Source: Collinsella sp.
Lineage (GTDB): Bacteria; Actinomycetota; Coriobacteriia; Coriobacteriales; Coriobacteriaceae
DNA: 64,000 nucleotides
Assembly: GCA_019414025.1 (NCBI GenBank)
Contig: DXMU01000020.1
Coordinates: 90,098-154,097, forward strand
Reading direction: 5' to 3'
Shown here: positions 1-8,110 of the stretch, in pieces
Numbering within the stretch: the stretch's first letter is position 1
Layout: the number at the start of each line of letters is the position of its first letter
Made by a program: the position numbers and the translations under genes
The notes under the pieces: generated by a model
What the model was told of the DNA's origin: nothing
Seen by the model: the letters and a program-made list of their open reading frames with translations, nothing else
The model's database searches: none

Positions 1-301
1 ACGGCGGCGAGACCAAGGCCGACCCCGCCTCCCAGACCAAGACCACCGAGCCGGGCAAGACCTCGTTCACCTTCGCGCTGCCCAAGACCGCCCCGACCCG
101 CAAGGGCTGGGCGTTCGACGGCTGGAACACCGAGAGGGACGGGTCGGGCGATCAGTTCACCGACAGGACCGAGGTCTCCAAGTCCACGACCGTCTACGCC
201 CAGTGGAAGTGGGTGCCCCGCGACGTCACCGTGACCTTCGACGAGAACGGCGGCGAGACCAAGGCCGACCCCGCCTCCCAGACCAAGACCACCGAGCCGG
301 G
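1..301 (+). repeat. 246-bp (82-codon) tandem repeat of the surface protein gene
   Basis: Bases 1-55 recur without a mismatch at 247-301, giving a period of 246 bp. This is the coding repeat of the surface protein. The second copy is cut after the codons for TTEPG, where the sorting signal begins. Perfect identity of the two segments suggests recent duplication or homogenisation. Confidence 0.9.
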
Positions 302-425
302 TGCTCTGGCTTCGACAGGGGAGAGACTGCTGCCGGTTCTTCCGCTGGCAGTAGTCGGATTTGCTTTGACTTCTTTAGGTTTGCTGCTCGAATACAACCG
401 CAAGAAGAGGCGGAGCGATAAATAA
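1..425 (+). CDS. C-terminal end of a repeat-containing, sortase-anchored surface protein (5' end outside the window)
   Basis: The frame enters from the left edge (first whole codon at base 3) and stops at TAA 423-425. It shows one complete and one cut copy of an 82-residue repeat of the Listeria-Bacteroides (InlB B-repeat, Flg_new) type, recognisable by GWAFDGWNTERDG and VYAQWKW. The repeat then switches abruptly to a cell-wall sorting signal: ALASTGE, a hydrophobic stretch (LPLAVVGFALTSLGLLL) and a basic tail ending KKRRSDK. LASTG fits the LAXTG signal of actinobacterial class E sortases better than classical LPXTG. The protein is inferred to be a wall-anchored adhesin-like protein; the ligand-binding part is not in the window. 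Confidence 0.85.
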   Translation, partial: GGETKADPASQTKTTEPGKTSFTFALPKTAPTRKGWAFDGWNTERDGSGDQFTDRTEVSKSTTVYAQWKWVPRDVTVTFDENGGETKADPASQTKTTEPGALASTGERLLPVLPLAVVGFALTSLGLLLEYNRKKRRSDK

Positions 426-456
426 ATAATGGCCCGCCATGGCTTTGAATGAACTG

Positions 457-496
457 CCTCCCATTTCTTGGACATGAGAAATGGGGGGCTTTCTTT
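457..496 (+). terminator. Intrinsic terminator of the surface protein gene
   Basis: A 12-bp stem (457-468 with 477-488, one T-G pair) encloses an 8-base loop and is followed by CTTTCTTTAT. It lies 31 bases after the surface-protein stop codon. Confidence 0.75.
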
Positions 497-507
497 ATGC
501 GCGCTGA

Positions 508-1441
508 TTTGAGAGTAAGCAAGATGTCGAGGCCAGGAAGGCGGCCATAGGGCTCTTCGAGCTCGGGCACGGGTACAAATCTGCCGCGATTGCCCTTTCG
601 CTTCCCGCGGAAGCCGTGAGAAGATGGCAGGAGATATATCGCGTATTCGGGAGCGAGGTCCTGCTGCGCATGGACGGAAAACGGGGCAGATACACATTCG
701 AGCAGAAGGCCGCCGGTGGCCTCCGAGATCTTCTCGCGCACCGCCAACGGCTGCGGGCACCGGCAGATAGCGATGTGCCTCAGGGCGGAAGAGGGGGCCG
801 TGATAGCCGACAAGACCGTGCTCAAGATGATGCGCGAGATGGGGATTCGCTGCGGTATCAGACGCGAGACGGCCTACCACAGGTACAACTCGTACAGGGG
901 CGTCGTCGGCAGGACGTTCGAGAACGTGATCGCGAGGGATTTCGACGCCGGGGCCCCGTGGCGGAAGCTGGGGACGGACGTCACCGAGTTCAAGGTGGCG
1001 GGCGGCAAGGCCTACTGGGCCCCGACGCTGGACTTCTGCACCAAGGAGATTGTGGCGAGCGACATATCGACCACGCCCGACATGGCCCAGCAGGTCAGGG
1101 TGCTCGACGAGCTGCTGTCCAAGATCCCCGAGGGCGCCGCCCCGACCATGCACTCGGACCGGGGCTGGCAGTACCAGCACGCCTCGTACACATCCAGGCT
1201 CGAGGCCGCCGGCATCGTCCAGAGCATGCCCAGGAAGGCGAACTGCATCGACAATGCCGCCACCGAGCAGCTCTTCGGCCACGTCAAGGACGAGTTCTAC
1301 CTGGGCCGCGAGTGGACGACGTTCGAGGATTTCAAACGCGACCTGGAGGAATACGTAGTCCACTAGTGCACGCGCCGGAGGCAGGTAAGATTGAAGGGCC
1401 TGACCCCGGAGGAGTTCCGGAATCAGGCCCTCGCGGCCTAG
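508..1441 (+). pseudogene. Degenerate IS3-family transposase (OrfA remnant, internal deletion, OrfB remnant)
   Basis: Frame 1 from 508 encodes an OrfA-like helix-turn-helix segment (KAAIGLFELGHGYKSAAIAL, then RRWQEIYRVFG) but has a stop at 505-507 and no good start. At about 716 the reading moves to frame 2, which encodes an OrfB integrase core. All three acidic catalytic positions are visible: TDVTEF, HSDRGWQYQ and ATEQLFGHVKDE. The OrfA C-terminus and OrfB N-terminus appear to be missing. An in-frame TAG at 1364-1366 falls where IS3 proteins normally read Y-N, and the rest of the C-terminus (TRRRQVRLKGLTPEEFR) continues in the same frame to TAG 1439-1441. Judged inactive. The IS ends could not be placed. 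Confidence 0.8.
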
Positions 1442-1493
1442 TCGCTATTTAGGGCGTCCAAGATTTGGGACGTAGTCTATTCCTGGATAGATA

Positions 1494-1530
1494 GAAAAAG
1501 AAACCGCCTCCTCAAAAGAAAGCGGTTTCT
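1494..1530 (-). terminator. Intrinsic terminator downstream of rpmB
   Basis: Stem 1499-1507 with 1522-1530 (9 bp). Read on the minus strand it ends GCGGTTTCTTTTTC, a typical stem plus T-run, about 70 bases past the rpmB stop. Confidence 0.75.
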
Positions 1531-1597
1531 TATAGTTCAATGTGAACGCGAGGTCTTTGACCCGGAGAGTCCGAGGTACTTGTTGGTAAGACCTTAT

Positions 1598-1786
1598 TTA
1601 GGAGCGCGCAACCTTGCCGGACTTGAGGCAGGTGGAGCAAACGTTCATCTTGCGACGGTGACCATCGACGACGACGTAAACGCGCTGGATGTTGGGGCGG
1701 AACTTACGGTTGGTGACGCGGTGAGAGTGGCTGATGGAGCGACCGGCAACGGGGTGCTTACCGCAAACTTCGCAAACTTTGGACAT
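1598..1786 (-). CDS. rpmB: 50S ribosomal protein L28
   Basis: Encodes 62 residues beginning MSKVCEVCGKHPVAGRSISH, the usual length and N-terminus of bacterial L28, a large-subunit protein. Two CxxC pairs (CEVC near the N-terminus and CSTC near the C-terminus) make this the zinc-binding C+ form. The start at 1786 is chosen over an upstream in-frame ATG because AGGAGG lies 7 bases before it and homologous proteins begin at this Met. The gene stands alone on the minus strand between the IS remnant and the pyrimidine leader. Confidence 0.97.
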   Translation of the reverse strand: MSKVCEVCGKHPVAGRSISHSHRVTNRKFRPNIQRVYVVVDGHRRKMNVCSTCLKSGKVARS

Positions 1787-1840
1787 AACTGACCCTCCTT
1801 GGGCGACAAACGAACATGTCGCGTTAACAAACAAGCCTGA

Positions 1841-1849
1841 ACTATAGCA
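1841..1849 (-). promoter_or_regulatory. Probable extended -10 element of rpmB
   Basis: On the minus strand the sequence reads TGCTATAGT, an extended -10 (TGnTATAGT), about 55 bases before the rpmB start. No clear -35 hexamer was seen. Confidence 0.45.
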
Positions 1850-2101
1850 CAGAAGCAGCTCCCTGTGCGTAATCTACACAGAGATATTCCTCTTTTGGCG
1901 ATAGTGCTCACGCCACGGCCCTGGACGTAGATCCGATTTGCGTGCAGCAGAGGGGATTATGCCAGCTCGTGCGTGCGTTTTCAAGCTCGTCCCACAAATA
2001 TATATAGGTTTATGGAGCATTGGGCTCCGTTTACGGATTGTTCTGTATTTATGCTCGCAATTAAGCTCGAGGTTGGCTACACTATCCCTTGACCATTAAA
2101 G
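1850..2101. other. Intergenic region between divergent rpmB and the pyr leader
   Basis: About 250 bases without a credible gene. It is more AT-rich than its surroundings (for example ACAAATATATATAGG near 1995). The rpmB promoter lies at its left end. A possible pyr promoter -10 (TACACT, 2078-2083, preceded by TTGG) lies at its right end, without a convincing -35. Confidence 0.4.
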
Positions 2102-2199
2102 GGGTACGAGATACCCACATGGAATTACATAGCTGCCAAAGAGCAGCCCTTCCTGTGGGTGTCTGGTCCGCTTTAAGCGGTCGGGCATCTATTTTTTTT
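2102..2199 (+). promoter_or_regulatory. Attenuator-like leader of the pyr operon
   Basis: Two mutually exclusive pairings are visible. GGGTA 2102-2106 can pair with TACCC 2112-2116. Alternatively, 2109-2119 can pair over 11 bp with 2154-2164, which encloses a small hairpin 2032-style stem of GCTGC 2132-2136 with GCAGC 2143-2147. A weak stem CCGCT/AGCGG (2068-style bases 2168-2172 with 2176-2180) precedes eight T residues (2192-2199). The gene that follows is pyrR, whose product in Firmicutes binds such leaders and promotes termination when UMP is high. A convincing PyrR-binding loop consensus was not identified, so PyrR control is inferred. Confidence 0.55.
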
Positions 2200-2238
2200 G
2201 ACTGTGTCAGCAGTCAAGACATGTGAGGAAGGAGATCG

Positions 2239-2823
2239 ATGGGCACGACTTCCCCCAAGGCGGTCATCATGGACGAGACCGCCGTCAATCGAGCGATGAC
2301 CCGCATCGCGCACGAGATTCTCGAGCGCAACGAGGGCTGTGAAGACCTCGCTCTGGTCGGCATCGTCACGCGCGGCGACCTTCTGGCAAAGAAGCTCGCC
2401 GAGGAGATCAAGGAGATCGAGGGCGTCGACGTTCCGCTCGGCAGCCTGGACATCAGCTTCTACCGCGATGACTATGCGACCAATTTCGCTCCCGCGATCC
2501 ACGCTACCAACATTCCCTTCAGCGTCGACGGCAAGCGCGTCGTGCTGGTGGACGACATCCTGTATACGGGCCGTACTATCCGCGCCGCTCTGGATGCCGT
2601 CATGGACCTGGGCCGTCCGAGCCGCATCGAGCTGGCAGTTCTCGTTGACCGCGGTCACCGTGAGCTCCCCATCTCGCCGGACTTTGTCGGCAAGAACGTT
2701 CCCTCGTCGCATGAGGAGAACGTGCACCTATATATGAAGGAAGTCGACGGTCACACCGCCGTCGAGATTAACGACGTCGCGCCGGGTTCCCACGTGGGCT
2801 CCGCGCCGCTGGGAGGTGAGTAG
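2239..2823 (+). CDS. pyrR: Bifunctional pyr operon regulator / uracil phosphoribosyltransferase PyrR
   Basis: 194 residues, close to the usual PyrR length of about 180. The PRPP-binding motif of type I phosphoribosyltransferases is at residues 101-114 (VVLVDDILYTGRTI), and VTRGDLLAKKL and SLDISFYRDD match PyrR. The protein senses uridine nucleotides and binds pyr mRNA leaders to cause attenuation; it can also convert uracil and PRPP to UMP. It is the first gene of pyrRBCKDF and follows a structured leader ending in eight T residues. Start ATG 2239 is preceded by GAAGGAGA. A C-terminal tail of about 15 residues (VAPGSHVGSAPLGGE) extends beyond the usual end. Confidence 0.95.
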   Translation: MGTTSPKAVIMDETAVNRAMTRIAHEILERNEGCEDLALVGIVTRGDLLAKKLAEEIKEIEGVDVPLGSLDISFYRDDYATNFAPAIHATNIPFSVDGKRVVLVDDILYTGRTIRAALDAVMDLGRPSRIELAVLVDRGHRELPISPDFVGKNVPSSHEENVHLYMKEVDGHTAVEINDVAPGSHVGSAPLGGE

Positions 2824-2827
2824 TACC

Positions 2828-3772
2828 GTGGCGTTCAACCATAAGCACCTGATCGACATTACCGAGTACTCCGAAGAGGACATCAAGCTCATCCTCGAGA
2901 CCGCCAAGGCGTTCTCTGAGGTCAACGAGCGTGCGATCAAGAAGGTCCCCACGCTCAAGGGCAAGACCATCGTCAACATGTTCAACGAGCCCTCGACGCG
3001 CACCCGCAGCTCCTTCGAGCTCGCCGAGAAGCGCCTTTCGGCCGACAGCCTCAACTTTGGCGGCTCCTCGACCTCCACGGTCAAGGGCGAGAGCCTCGTC
3101 GACACCGTCGAGACCCTCAACGCCTACAAGATCGACTGCATCGTCGTTCGCGATAAGCACGCCGGTGCTCCCTACATCGTCACGCAGAACTCGCCCGCGA
3201 GCGTCATCTGCGCCGGCGACGGCAAGCACAACCATCCCACGCAGGCCCTGCTCGACTTGTACACCATCTGGGAGCACAAGGGTGACTTCCACGGTCTGAA
3301 GGTCGCCGTCGTCGGCGATATCGCGCACTCCCGCGTCTGCGGCTCGCTGATCCCCGCCCTTAAGATCATGGGCTGCGAGACCTACGCCGTCGCCCCCGGC
3401 ACGCTGCTGCCGCCGGCGCCCGAGGTCCTGGGCTGCGACCACGTGACGAGCGACCTCGATTCCGTCTTGCCCGAGCTGGACGTCGTCTACATGCTGCGCG
3501 TGCAGCAGGAGCGCCTCGAGGGTGCCCCGTTCCCGACCATTCGTGAGTACCACAAGCTCTTCGGTCTGACCAAGGACCGCGAGAAGCTCATGAAGCCCGA
3601 TGCGATTATCTGCCACCCGGGCCCCATCAACCGCGGCGTTGAGTTCGACTCCTATATGGCCGACCACCCGCAACGCTCCGTCATCCTGGAGCAGGTCTAC
3701 GCCGGTATCTGCGTGCGTATGGCTATCCTGTATCTGCTGCTTGGAGGTGCCGATAATGGCCTTGCTTCTTAA
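2828..3772 (+). CDS. pyrB: Aspartate carbamoyltransferase catalytic subunit
   Basis: 314 residues. Condenses carbamoyl phosphate with aspartate, the committed step of pyrimidine synthesis. The carbamoyl-phosphate site STRTRSSF is at residues 56-63 and HPTQALLD at 136-143. No pyrI regulatory subunit is nearby, so it is probably the unregulated trimeric type. Start GTG 2828 is chosen because GGGAGG (2811-2816) lies 11 bases upstream; GTG 2816 overlaps that ribosome site and is less likely. The gene starts just after the pyrR stop and its 3' end overlaps pyrC by 17 bases, so translation is probably coupled. Confidence 0.95.
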   Translation: MAFNHKHLIDITEYSEEDIKLILETAKAFSEVNERAIKKVPTLKGKTIVNMFNEPSTRTRSSFELAEKRLSADSLNFGGSSTSTVKGESLVDTVETLNAYKIDCIVVRDKHAGAPYIVTQNSPASVICAGDGKHNHPTQALLDLYTIWEHKGDFHGLKVAVVGDIAHSRVCGSLIPALKIMGCETYAVAPGTLLPPAPEVLGCDHVTSDLDSVLPELDVVYMLRVQQERLEGAPFPTIREYHKLFGLTKDREKLMKPDAIICHPGPINRGVEFDSYMADHPQRSVILEQVYAGICVRMAILYLLLGGADNGLAS

Positions 3773-5045
3773 GAATGCCCACGTCGTCGATCCGTCCGTC
3801 GAGCTTGACGGTGTCGTCGACGTCCTGATCGACGGTGACAAGATCGCCGAGGTCGGCGAGAACCTCGCCGCCGAGGGAGCCGAGGTCCGCGACCTTTCCG
3901 GCAAGTATCTCGTCCCCGGCCTGGTGGATATGCACGTGCATCTGCGCGAGCCCGGTTACGAGGTCAAAGAGGACATCGAGAGCGGCACCCGCGCAGCTGC
4001 CAAGGGCGGCTTTACCGGCGTGTGCTCCATGCCCAACACCGATCCCGTCACCGATAACGGCACCGTCGTGGAGTTCGTCAAGTCCCGCGCTGCTGAGGTC
4101 GGTCACTGCCGCGTCTATCCGTCGGGCGCCATGACCCGCGGTCTTAAGGGCGAGGCCATGTCCGAGATGGGCGATATGGTCGCCCACGGCGCCGTCGCCT
4201 TCACCGATGACGGTCGCGGCGTGCAGGGCGCGGGCATGCTCCGTCGCTGCATGGACTACGGCAAGATGTTCGGCAAGGTCTTCATGAGCCACTGCCAGGA
4301 CGAGGACCTGGTCGGCCACGGCCAGATCAACGAGGGCAAGGTCTCGACCCGTCTGGCCCTCGAGGGTTGGCCGGCTGCCGGCGAGGAGCTCCAGATCGCC
4401 CGCGACATCGAGATCGCCAAGCTGACCGGTGCCAAGCTGCACATCCAGCACATCTCCACCGCCCATGGTCTGGAGATCGTGCGTGCCGGTAAGGCCGCTG
4501 GCGTTCAGGTTACCTGCGAGGCTACCCCGCACCACATGTTCCTGACCGAGAACGACCTGGACGAGACCTACAACACCTCGCTCAAGGTCAATCCGCCGCT
4601 GCGTACTGAGGAAGATGCCGAGGCCATCCGTCAGGGCGTCATCGATGGCACCGTCGACGCTATCGTCACCGATCACGCTCCCCACACCCCGTGGGAGAAG
4701 GCCCGCGAGTTCGAGCTTGCGCCCTTTGGCATGATCGGCCTCGAGACCTCCCTGTCGCTCGTACTCACCGAGCTGGTCAACACGGGCAAGATGAGCGTGG
4801 GCCGCATGGTCGAGCTCATGGCCATCAAGCCGCGTGAGATTCTGAGCCTCGATCAGGTTCAGGTCAAGGCGGGCTCCGTTGCCGACCTGACCGTGTTCGA
4901 CCCCTCTGCCACCTGGACGGTCGGCGAGGACGGTTATGAGTCGCGAGCCGAGAACTCCGGTTTTGCCGGCCGCACGCTTACCGGTCGTGCCACCGATGTG
5001 TTTGTCGGCGGTAAGCAGACGCTCGCCGACGGCTGCATCTGCTAG
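3756..5045 (+). CDS. pyrC: Dihydroorotase
   Basis: 429 residues, the length of class I (multi-metal, PyrC/AllB-like) dihydroorotases. It cyclises carbamoyl aspartate to dihydroorotate. The zinc ligand motif HVHLREPG is at residues 60-67, HIQHIST is in the middle and DHAPH at 306-310 supplies the catalytic Asp and another ligand region. Start ATG 3756 lies inside the end of pyrB and is preceded by GGAGGTGCC; the reading frame upstream of it is only an overlap with pyrB. Third gene of the pyr operon. Confidence 0.95.
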   Translation: MALLLKNAHVVDPSVELDGVVDVLIDGDKIAEVGENLAAEGAEVRDLSGKYLVPGLVDMHVHLREPGYEVKEDIESGTRAAAKGGFTGVCSMPNTDPVTDNGTVVEFVKSRAAEVGHCRVYPSGAMTRGLKGEAMSEMGDMVAHGAVAFTDDGRGVQGAGMLRRCMDYGKMFGKVFMSHCQDEDLVGHGQINEGKVSTRLALEGWPAAGEELQIARDIEIAKLTGAKLHIQHISTAHGLEIVRAGKAAGVQVTCEATPHHMFLTENDLDETYNTSLKVNPPLRTEEDAEAIRQGVIDGTVDAIVTDHAPHTPWEKAREFELAPFGMIGLETSLSLVLTELVNTGKMSVGRMVELMAIKPREILSLDQVQVKAGSVADLTVFDPSATWTVGEDGYESRAENSGFAGRTLTGRATDVFVGGKQTLADGCIC

Positions 5046-5065
5046 CATAGCCTTATCGCTTTTGT

Positions 5066-5104
5066 GCGCGGTGCCCTTGCGGTGCCGCGCTTTCTGTTCG
5101 TTTT
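5066..5104 (+). terminator. Terminator-like hairpin between pyrC and pyrK
   Basis: GCGCGGTGCC (5066-5075) pairs with GGTGCCGCGC (5081-5090) around a 5-base loop, followed by TTTCTGTTCGTTTT. The placement inside the operon suggests partial termination or an RNA processing site; which one cannot be told from sequence. Confidence 0.55.
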
Positions 5105-5137
5105 GACCATGCAATCGCATGGGGGATTGGAGCGTCT

Positions 5138-5929
5138 ATGCCCACACCTTCCACTGCACGCATGCACGACTTCGAGGTCGTCTCGAACCAGGAGATCGCC
5201 GACGGCATCTTCTCGCTCGTCATCTCGGCCCCCAAGCTTGCAAGTGCGCTCAAGCCCGGTCAGTTTGTGAACATTGCCGTGCCCGGCGATGCTTCCTCGC
5301 TGCTTCGCGTGCCCCTGAGCTTCTATCGCGCTGACGCCGAGGCCGGTACCGTCGAGCTGTGGTACGCCGTCGTGGGCGATGATACCCGTCGTCTGTCGCA
5401 GATGGGCCCCGGCTCCAAGTCCAATTTGTTGGGCCCTGGCGGTCATGGCTGGCTTGTTCCCGAGGGCACCAGGAAGGCGCTGCTCGTGGCGGGCGGCATC
5501 GGCGTTCCGCCCGTGCTCTGCCTCGCCGGTATGCTTGCCGAGCAGGGCGTGGATGTCGACGTGTGCCTGGGCTTTGGCACCGCTTCCAAGGCCGTGGGTG
5601 TCGATGAGTTCCGCGCGTTGGGCGCCACGGTTAACGTGTGCACCGACGATGGCACGCTGGGCACGCACGGTTTTTGCACCGACCCGGCAGCCGAGCTGCT
5701 CGGCGAGGGCGGCTACGACTATGTGGCCAGCTGCGGCCCCGCTGTCATGATGAAGAAAGTCGCCGCTGCCGCCGCCGAGGCCGGTGCGTACTGCGAGGTG
5801 TCCCTCGAGCGCATGATGAGCTGTGGCTTTGGCGCCTGCAACACCTGCAATGTCGAGACGGTCGACGGTATGAAGGGTGCCTGCATGTGCGGCCCCGTGT
5901 TCGATGCTTCCAAGGTGGTGGTCTTCTAG
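5138..5929 (+). CDS. pyrK: Dihydroorotate dehydrogenase B, electron transfer subunit
   Basis: 263 residues. PyrK carries FAD and a [2Fe-2S] cluster and passes electrons from PyrD to NAD+. Visible are the flavin-binding segment RVPLSFY, the nucleotide-site glycine turn GGIGVPP, and four cluster cysteines, C229, C234, C237 and C249 (MSCGFGACNTC, then GACMCGP). It directly precedes pyrD, which starts on the last base of its stop codon. Start ATG 5138 has GGAG 6 bases upstream; Met9 is an alternative. Confidence 0.95.
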   Translation: MPTPSTARMHDFEVVSNQEIADGIFSLVISAPKLASALKPGQFVNIAVPGDASSLLRVPLSFYRADAEAGTVELWYAVVGDDTRRLSQMGPGSKSNLLGPGGHGWLVPEGTRKALLVAGGIGVPPVLCLAGMLAEQGVDVDVCLGFGTASKAVGVDEFRALGATVNVCTDDGTLGTHGFCTDPAAELLGEGGYDYVASCGPAVMMKKVAAAAAEAGAYCEVSLERMMSCGFGACNTCNVETVDGMKGACMCGPVFDASKVVVF

Positions 5930-6852
5930 TGGGTACCGTGAACATGGCCGTCGATTTCGGCGGTGTCAAGATGCAGAACCCCATCAACACCGCAGCCGGT
6001 ACCTTTGGCTACGGTTGGCAGTTCCAGAACTTCTTTGATGTCTCCCAGCTGGGTGCCATCACCACCAAGGGCTGCGCTGCCGAGCCCTGGCCCGGCAACC
6101 CCGCGCCCCGCATGGCCGAGATCCCGGGCGGCATGATCAACTCCGTGGGCCTTCAGAACCCTGGCGTGGCTGCCTTTGCCCGTGAGTCCGGTCCGTGGCT
6201 CGAGCAGCTCTCCAAGGACGGTTGCCAGGTCATCTGTCAGGTCGCCGGCCATTCCGTTGACGAGTTTGTCCGCGCGCTCGAGATGTATGTCGAGCTGTGC
6301 CCCTGGGCTGCCGGCTATGAGATCAACGTGAGCTGCCCCAATATCGCCGCCGGCGGTGCCGCCATGGGCTCCTCGCCCGAGGGCGCCTCTGCCGTTATGG
6401 CTGCTTGCCGTAAGGTGACCGATAAGCCGCTGTTCGTGAAGATGGCGCCGGTCAACGTCGCCGAGATAGCCAAGGCCCTCGAGGCTGCCGGCGCCGACGG
6501 CCTTTCGGTCATCAACTCCATTCAGGGTATGGCCATCGACGTCCATACCCGTAAGTCCCGCGTGGCCAAGCCCAAGGGCGGCCTTTCGGGCCCGCTGTGC
6601 CACCACATCGCCGTGCGCATGGTCTGGGAGGTCGCCCAGGCCGTCGATATCCCCATCAACGGTGTCGGCGGTGTCATGACCGGCGAGGATGCGGCCGAGT
6701 TTATCCTGGCCGGTGCCACCTGCGTGTCGGTCGGCATGGCCAACTTTGTCGATCCGTGTGCTTCGCTCAAGATCGCGCATGAGCTCGAGGCCTGGGCCGA
6801 GTCCCAGGGCGTGAAGGACATCAACGAACTGGTAGGTGCGTTCGAATGCTAG
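5929..6852 (+). CDS. pyrD: Dihydroorotate dehydrogenase, class 1B catalytic subunit
   Basis: 307 residues. Oxidises dihydroorotate to orotate with FMN. The catalytic cysteine typical of class 1 enzymes is in NVSCPN, and the N-terminus (VDFGGVKMQNPINTAAGTFG) and GVGGVMTGEDA match the family. Together with pyrK it gives an NAD-linked class 1B enzyme. The start is ambiguous: GTG 5929 (overlapping the pyrK stop as TAGTG), GTG 5938 or ATG 5944. The first is chosen for coupling and for matching the usual length. The gene overlaps pyrF by 7 bases. Confidence 0.94.
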   Translation: MGTVNMAVDFGGVKMQNPINTAAGTFGYGWQFQNFFDVSQLGAITTKGCAAEPWPGNPAPRMAEIPGGMINSVGLQNPGVAAFARESGPWLEQLSKDGCQVICQVAGHSVDEFVRALEMYVELCPWAAGYEINVSCPNIAAGGAAMGSSPEGASAVMAACRKVTDKPLFVKMAPVNVAEIAKALEAAGADGLSVINSIQGMAIDVHTRKSRVAKPKGGLSGPLCHHIAVRMVWEVAQAVDIPINGVGGVMTGEDAAEFILAGATCVSVGMANFVDPCASLKIAHELEAWAESQGVKDINELVGAFEC

Positions 6853-7562
6853 AGACCGATGCCCGCGACCGTGTTATCGTCGCCCTCGACTGCGACCGTG
6901 AGCGTGCGCTCGAGCTCGCCCATGAGCTTTCGGGCCATGCCGCCTGGCTCAAGGTGGGCATGACGCTCTATTACGCCGAGGGTCCCGAGATCGTCAAGAC
7001 GTTCAAGGACCTGGGCTTCAAGGTCTTCCTCGACCTTAAGTTCCATGACATTCCGCATCAGGTGCGCGGTGCCGCCCGTTCGGCCTCGCTTGCCGGTGCC
7101 GACCTGCTCTCGGTCCACGGCTTGGGTTCGGGCGCTATGCTCGCCGCGTGCCGTGAGGGTGCCGAGGAGGCGCGCGAGGACCGCGCCAAGCTCGTCGCCA
7201 TTACCGTGCTCACGAGTATGAACCAGGATGCGCTGGCCGAGATCGGCGTCGAGTCGCCCGTTGCTGAGGAAGCCGCCCGTCTGGCAAAGCTTGCCCAGAC
7301 CAACGGCATCGACGGCATCGTGTGCTCGCCGATGGAGGCTCATGACATGCGTGAGCTGCTCGGTCCCGACGCGCTGATCGTGACCCCGGGCGTGCGTCCG
7401 GTGGGTGCCGCTCTTGGTGACCAGTCTCGCGTGGCGACGCCTTCCCAGGCTATCGAGCGTGGTGCAAGCCACATTGTTGTGGGACGTCCCATCACCGGTG
7501 CCGACGATCCGGTTGCCGCCTTTGACGCTATCGTCGCCGAGCTGGTCGAAAACGTCGCGTAA
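6846..7562 (+). CDS. pyrF: Orotidine-5'-phosphate decarboxylase
   Basis: 238 residues, the size of the short bacterial OMP decarboxylases. Converts OMP to UMP. The catalytic DxKxxD signature appears as DLKFHDIP, with VIVALDC at the N-terminus and TPGVRP and VVGRPIT in the phosphate-binding loops. Overlaps the pyrD end by 7 bases. It is the last pyr gene here; pyrE (orotate phosphoribosyltransferase), needed for the preceding step, is not in the window and neither is carAB. Confidence 0.96.
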   Translation: MLETDARDRVIVALDCDRERALELAHELSGHAAWLKVGMTLYYAEGPEIVKTFKDLGFKVFLDLKFHDIPHQVRGAARSASLAGADLLSVHGLGSGAMLAACREGAEEAREDRAKLVAITVLTSMNQDALAEIGVESPVAEEAARLAKLAQTNGIDGIVCSPMEAHDMRELLGPDALIVTPGVRPVGAALGDQSRVATPSQAIERGASHIVVGRPITGADDPVAAFDAIVAELVENVA

Positions 7563-7801
7563 AAGATTCCCCTAAGTCACCACTTTTAGGTCTCATTAGC
7601 ACAAAATAGCCCTTGTGCCTGCGTAAACTTTCCCATCCTTTGTGTGGAATCGCAGGTCAGGGGCTTAACTTTGGGCGCAGTATATTGCACTTTTTGCGGG
7701 TATCGTCTAACCTATGGAGCCGCTATTGGGCATTTTGTACGTTCTACGTGCTAAAATGCCAATTATTGAATCAGATATAACCCAACTATTTGGAGGTACG
7801 A
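7563..7801 (+). promoter_or_regulatory. Intergenic region with hairpins and a probable mihF promoter
   Basis: Small stems occur at 7572-7576/7587-7591, 7600-7605/7614-7619 and 7619-7624/7652-7657. None has a clear T-run, so the pyr terminator is not certain. An extended -10 element, TGCTAAAAT (7749-7757), lies 45 bases before mihF and is the likely promoter of mihF-gmk-rpoZ-thiI. The -35 is not clear. Confidence 0.4.
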
Positions 7802-8110
7802 ATGGCACTCCCTCAGCTTACCGATGAGCAGCGCAAGCAGGCTCTTGAGAAGGCTGCTGCCGCACGTCACGCCCGCGCTGAGCTTCGCGAGCAGATCAAG
7901 AAGGGCGAGAAGTCCCTCGAGTCTGTGCTCAACTCCGATGACCCCATCGCTTCCCGCATGAAGGTTTCCACCCTCATCGAGTCTCTCCCTGGTTATGGCA
8001 AGGCCAAGGCCGCCAAGATCATGGAGGAGCTCGGCATCTCCGCTACCCGTCGCGTCCAGGGCCTCGGCGTCCGTCAGCGCGAGCAGCTCCTCGAGCAGCT
8101 GACCAAATAA
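7802..8110 (+). CDS. mihF: Integration host factor, actinobacterial type
   Basis: 102 residues, very rich in Lys, Arg and Ala. It matches the mycobacterial-type integration host factor (mIHF/sIHF), a nucleoid protein unrelated to HU/IHF of enterics. The C-terminal helix-two-turn-helix region (LIESLPGYGKAKAAKIMEEL, then GLGVRQREQLLEQL) binds DNA without strong sequence preference. In actinobacteria it sits directly upstream of gmk and rpoZ, exactly as here. Start ATG 7802 has GGAGG 5 bases upstream; the frame extends to a TTG at 7790 that is not needed. Confidence 0.9.
   Translation: MALPQLTDEQRKQALEKAAAARHARAELREQIKKGEKSLESVLNSDDPIASRMKVSTLIESLPGYGKAKAAKIMEELGISATRRVQGLGVRQREQLLEQLTK

Noticed and set aside
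1812..1829. LexA-like half sites upstream of rpmB (GAAC and GTTAAC)
   Set aside because: Spacing and second half do not match GAAC-N4-GTTC.
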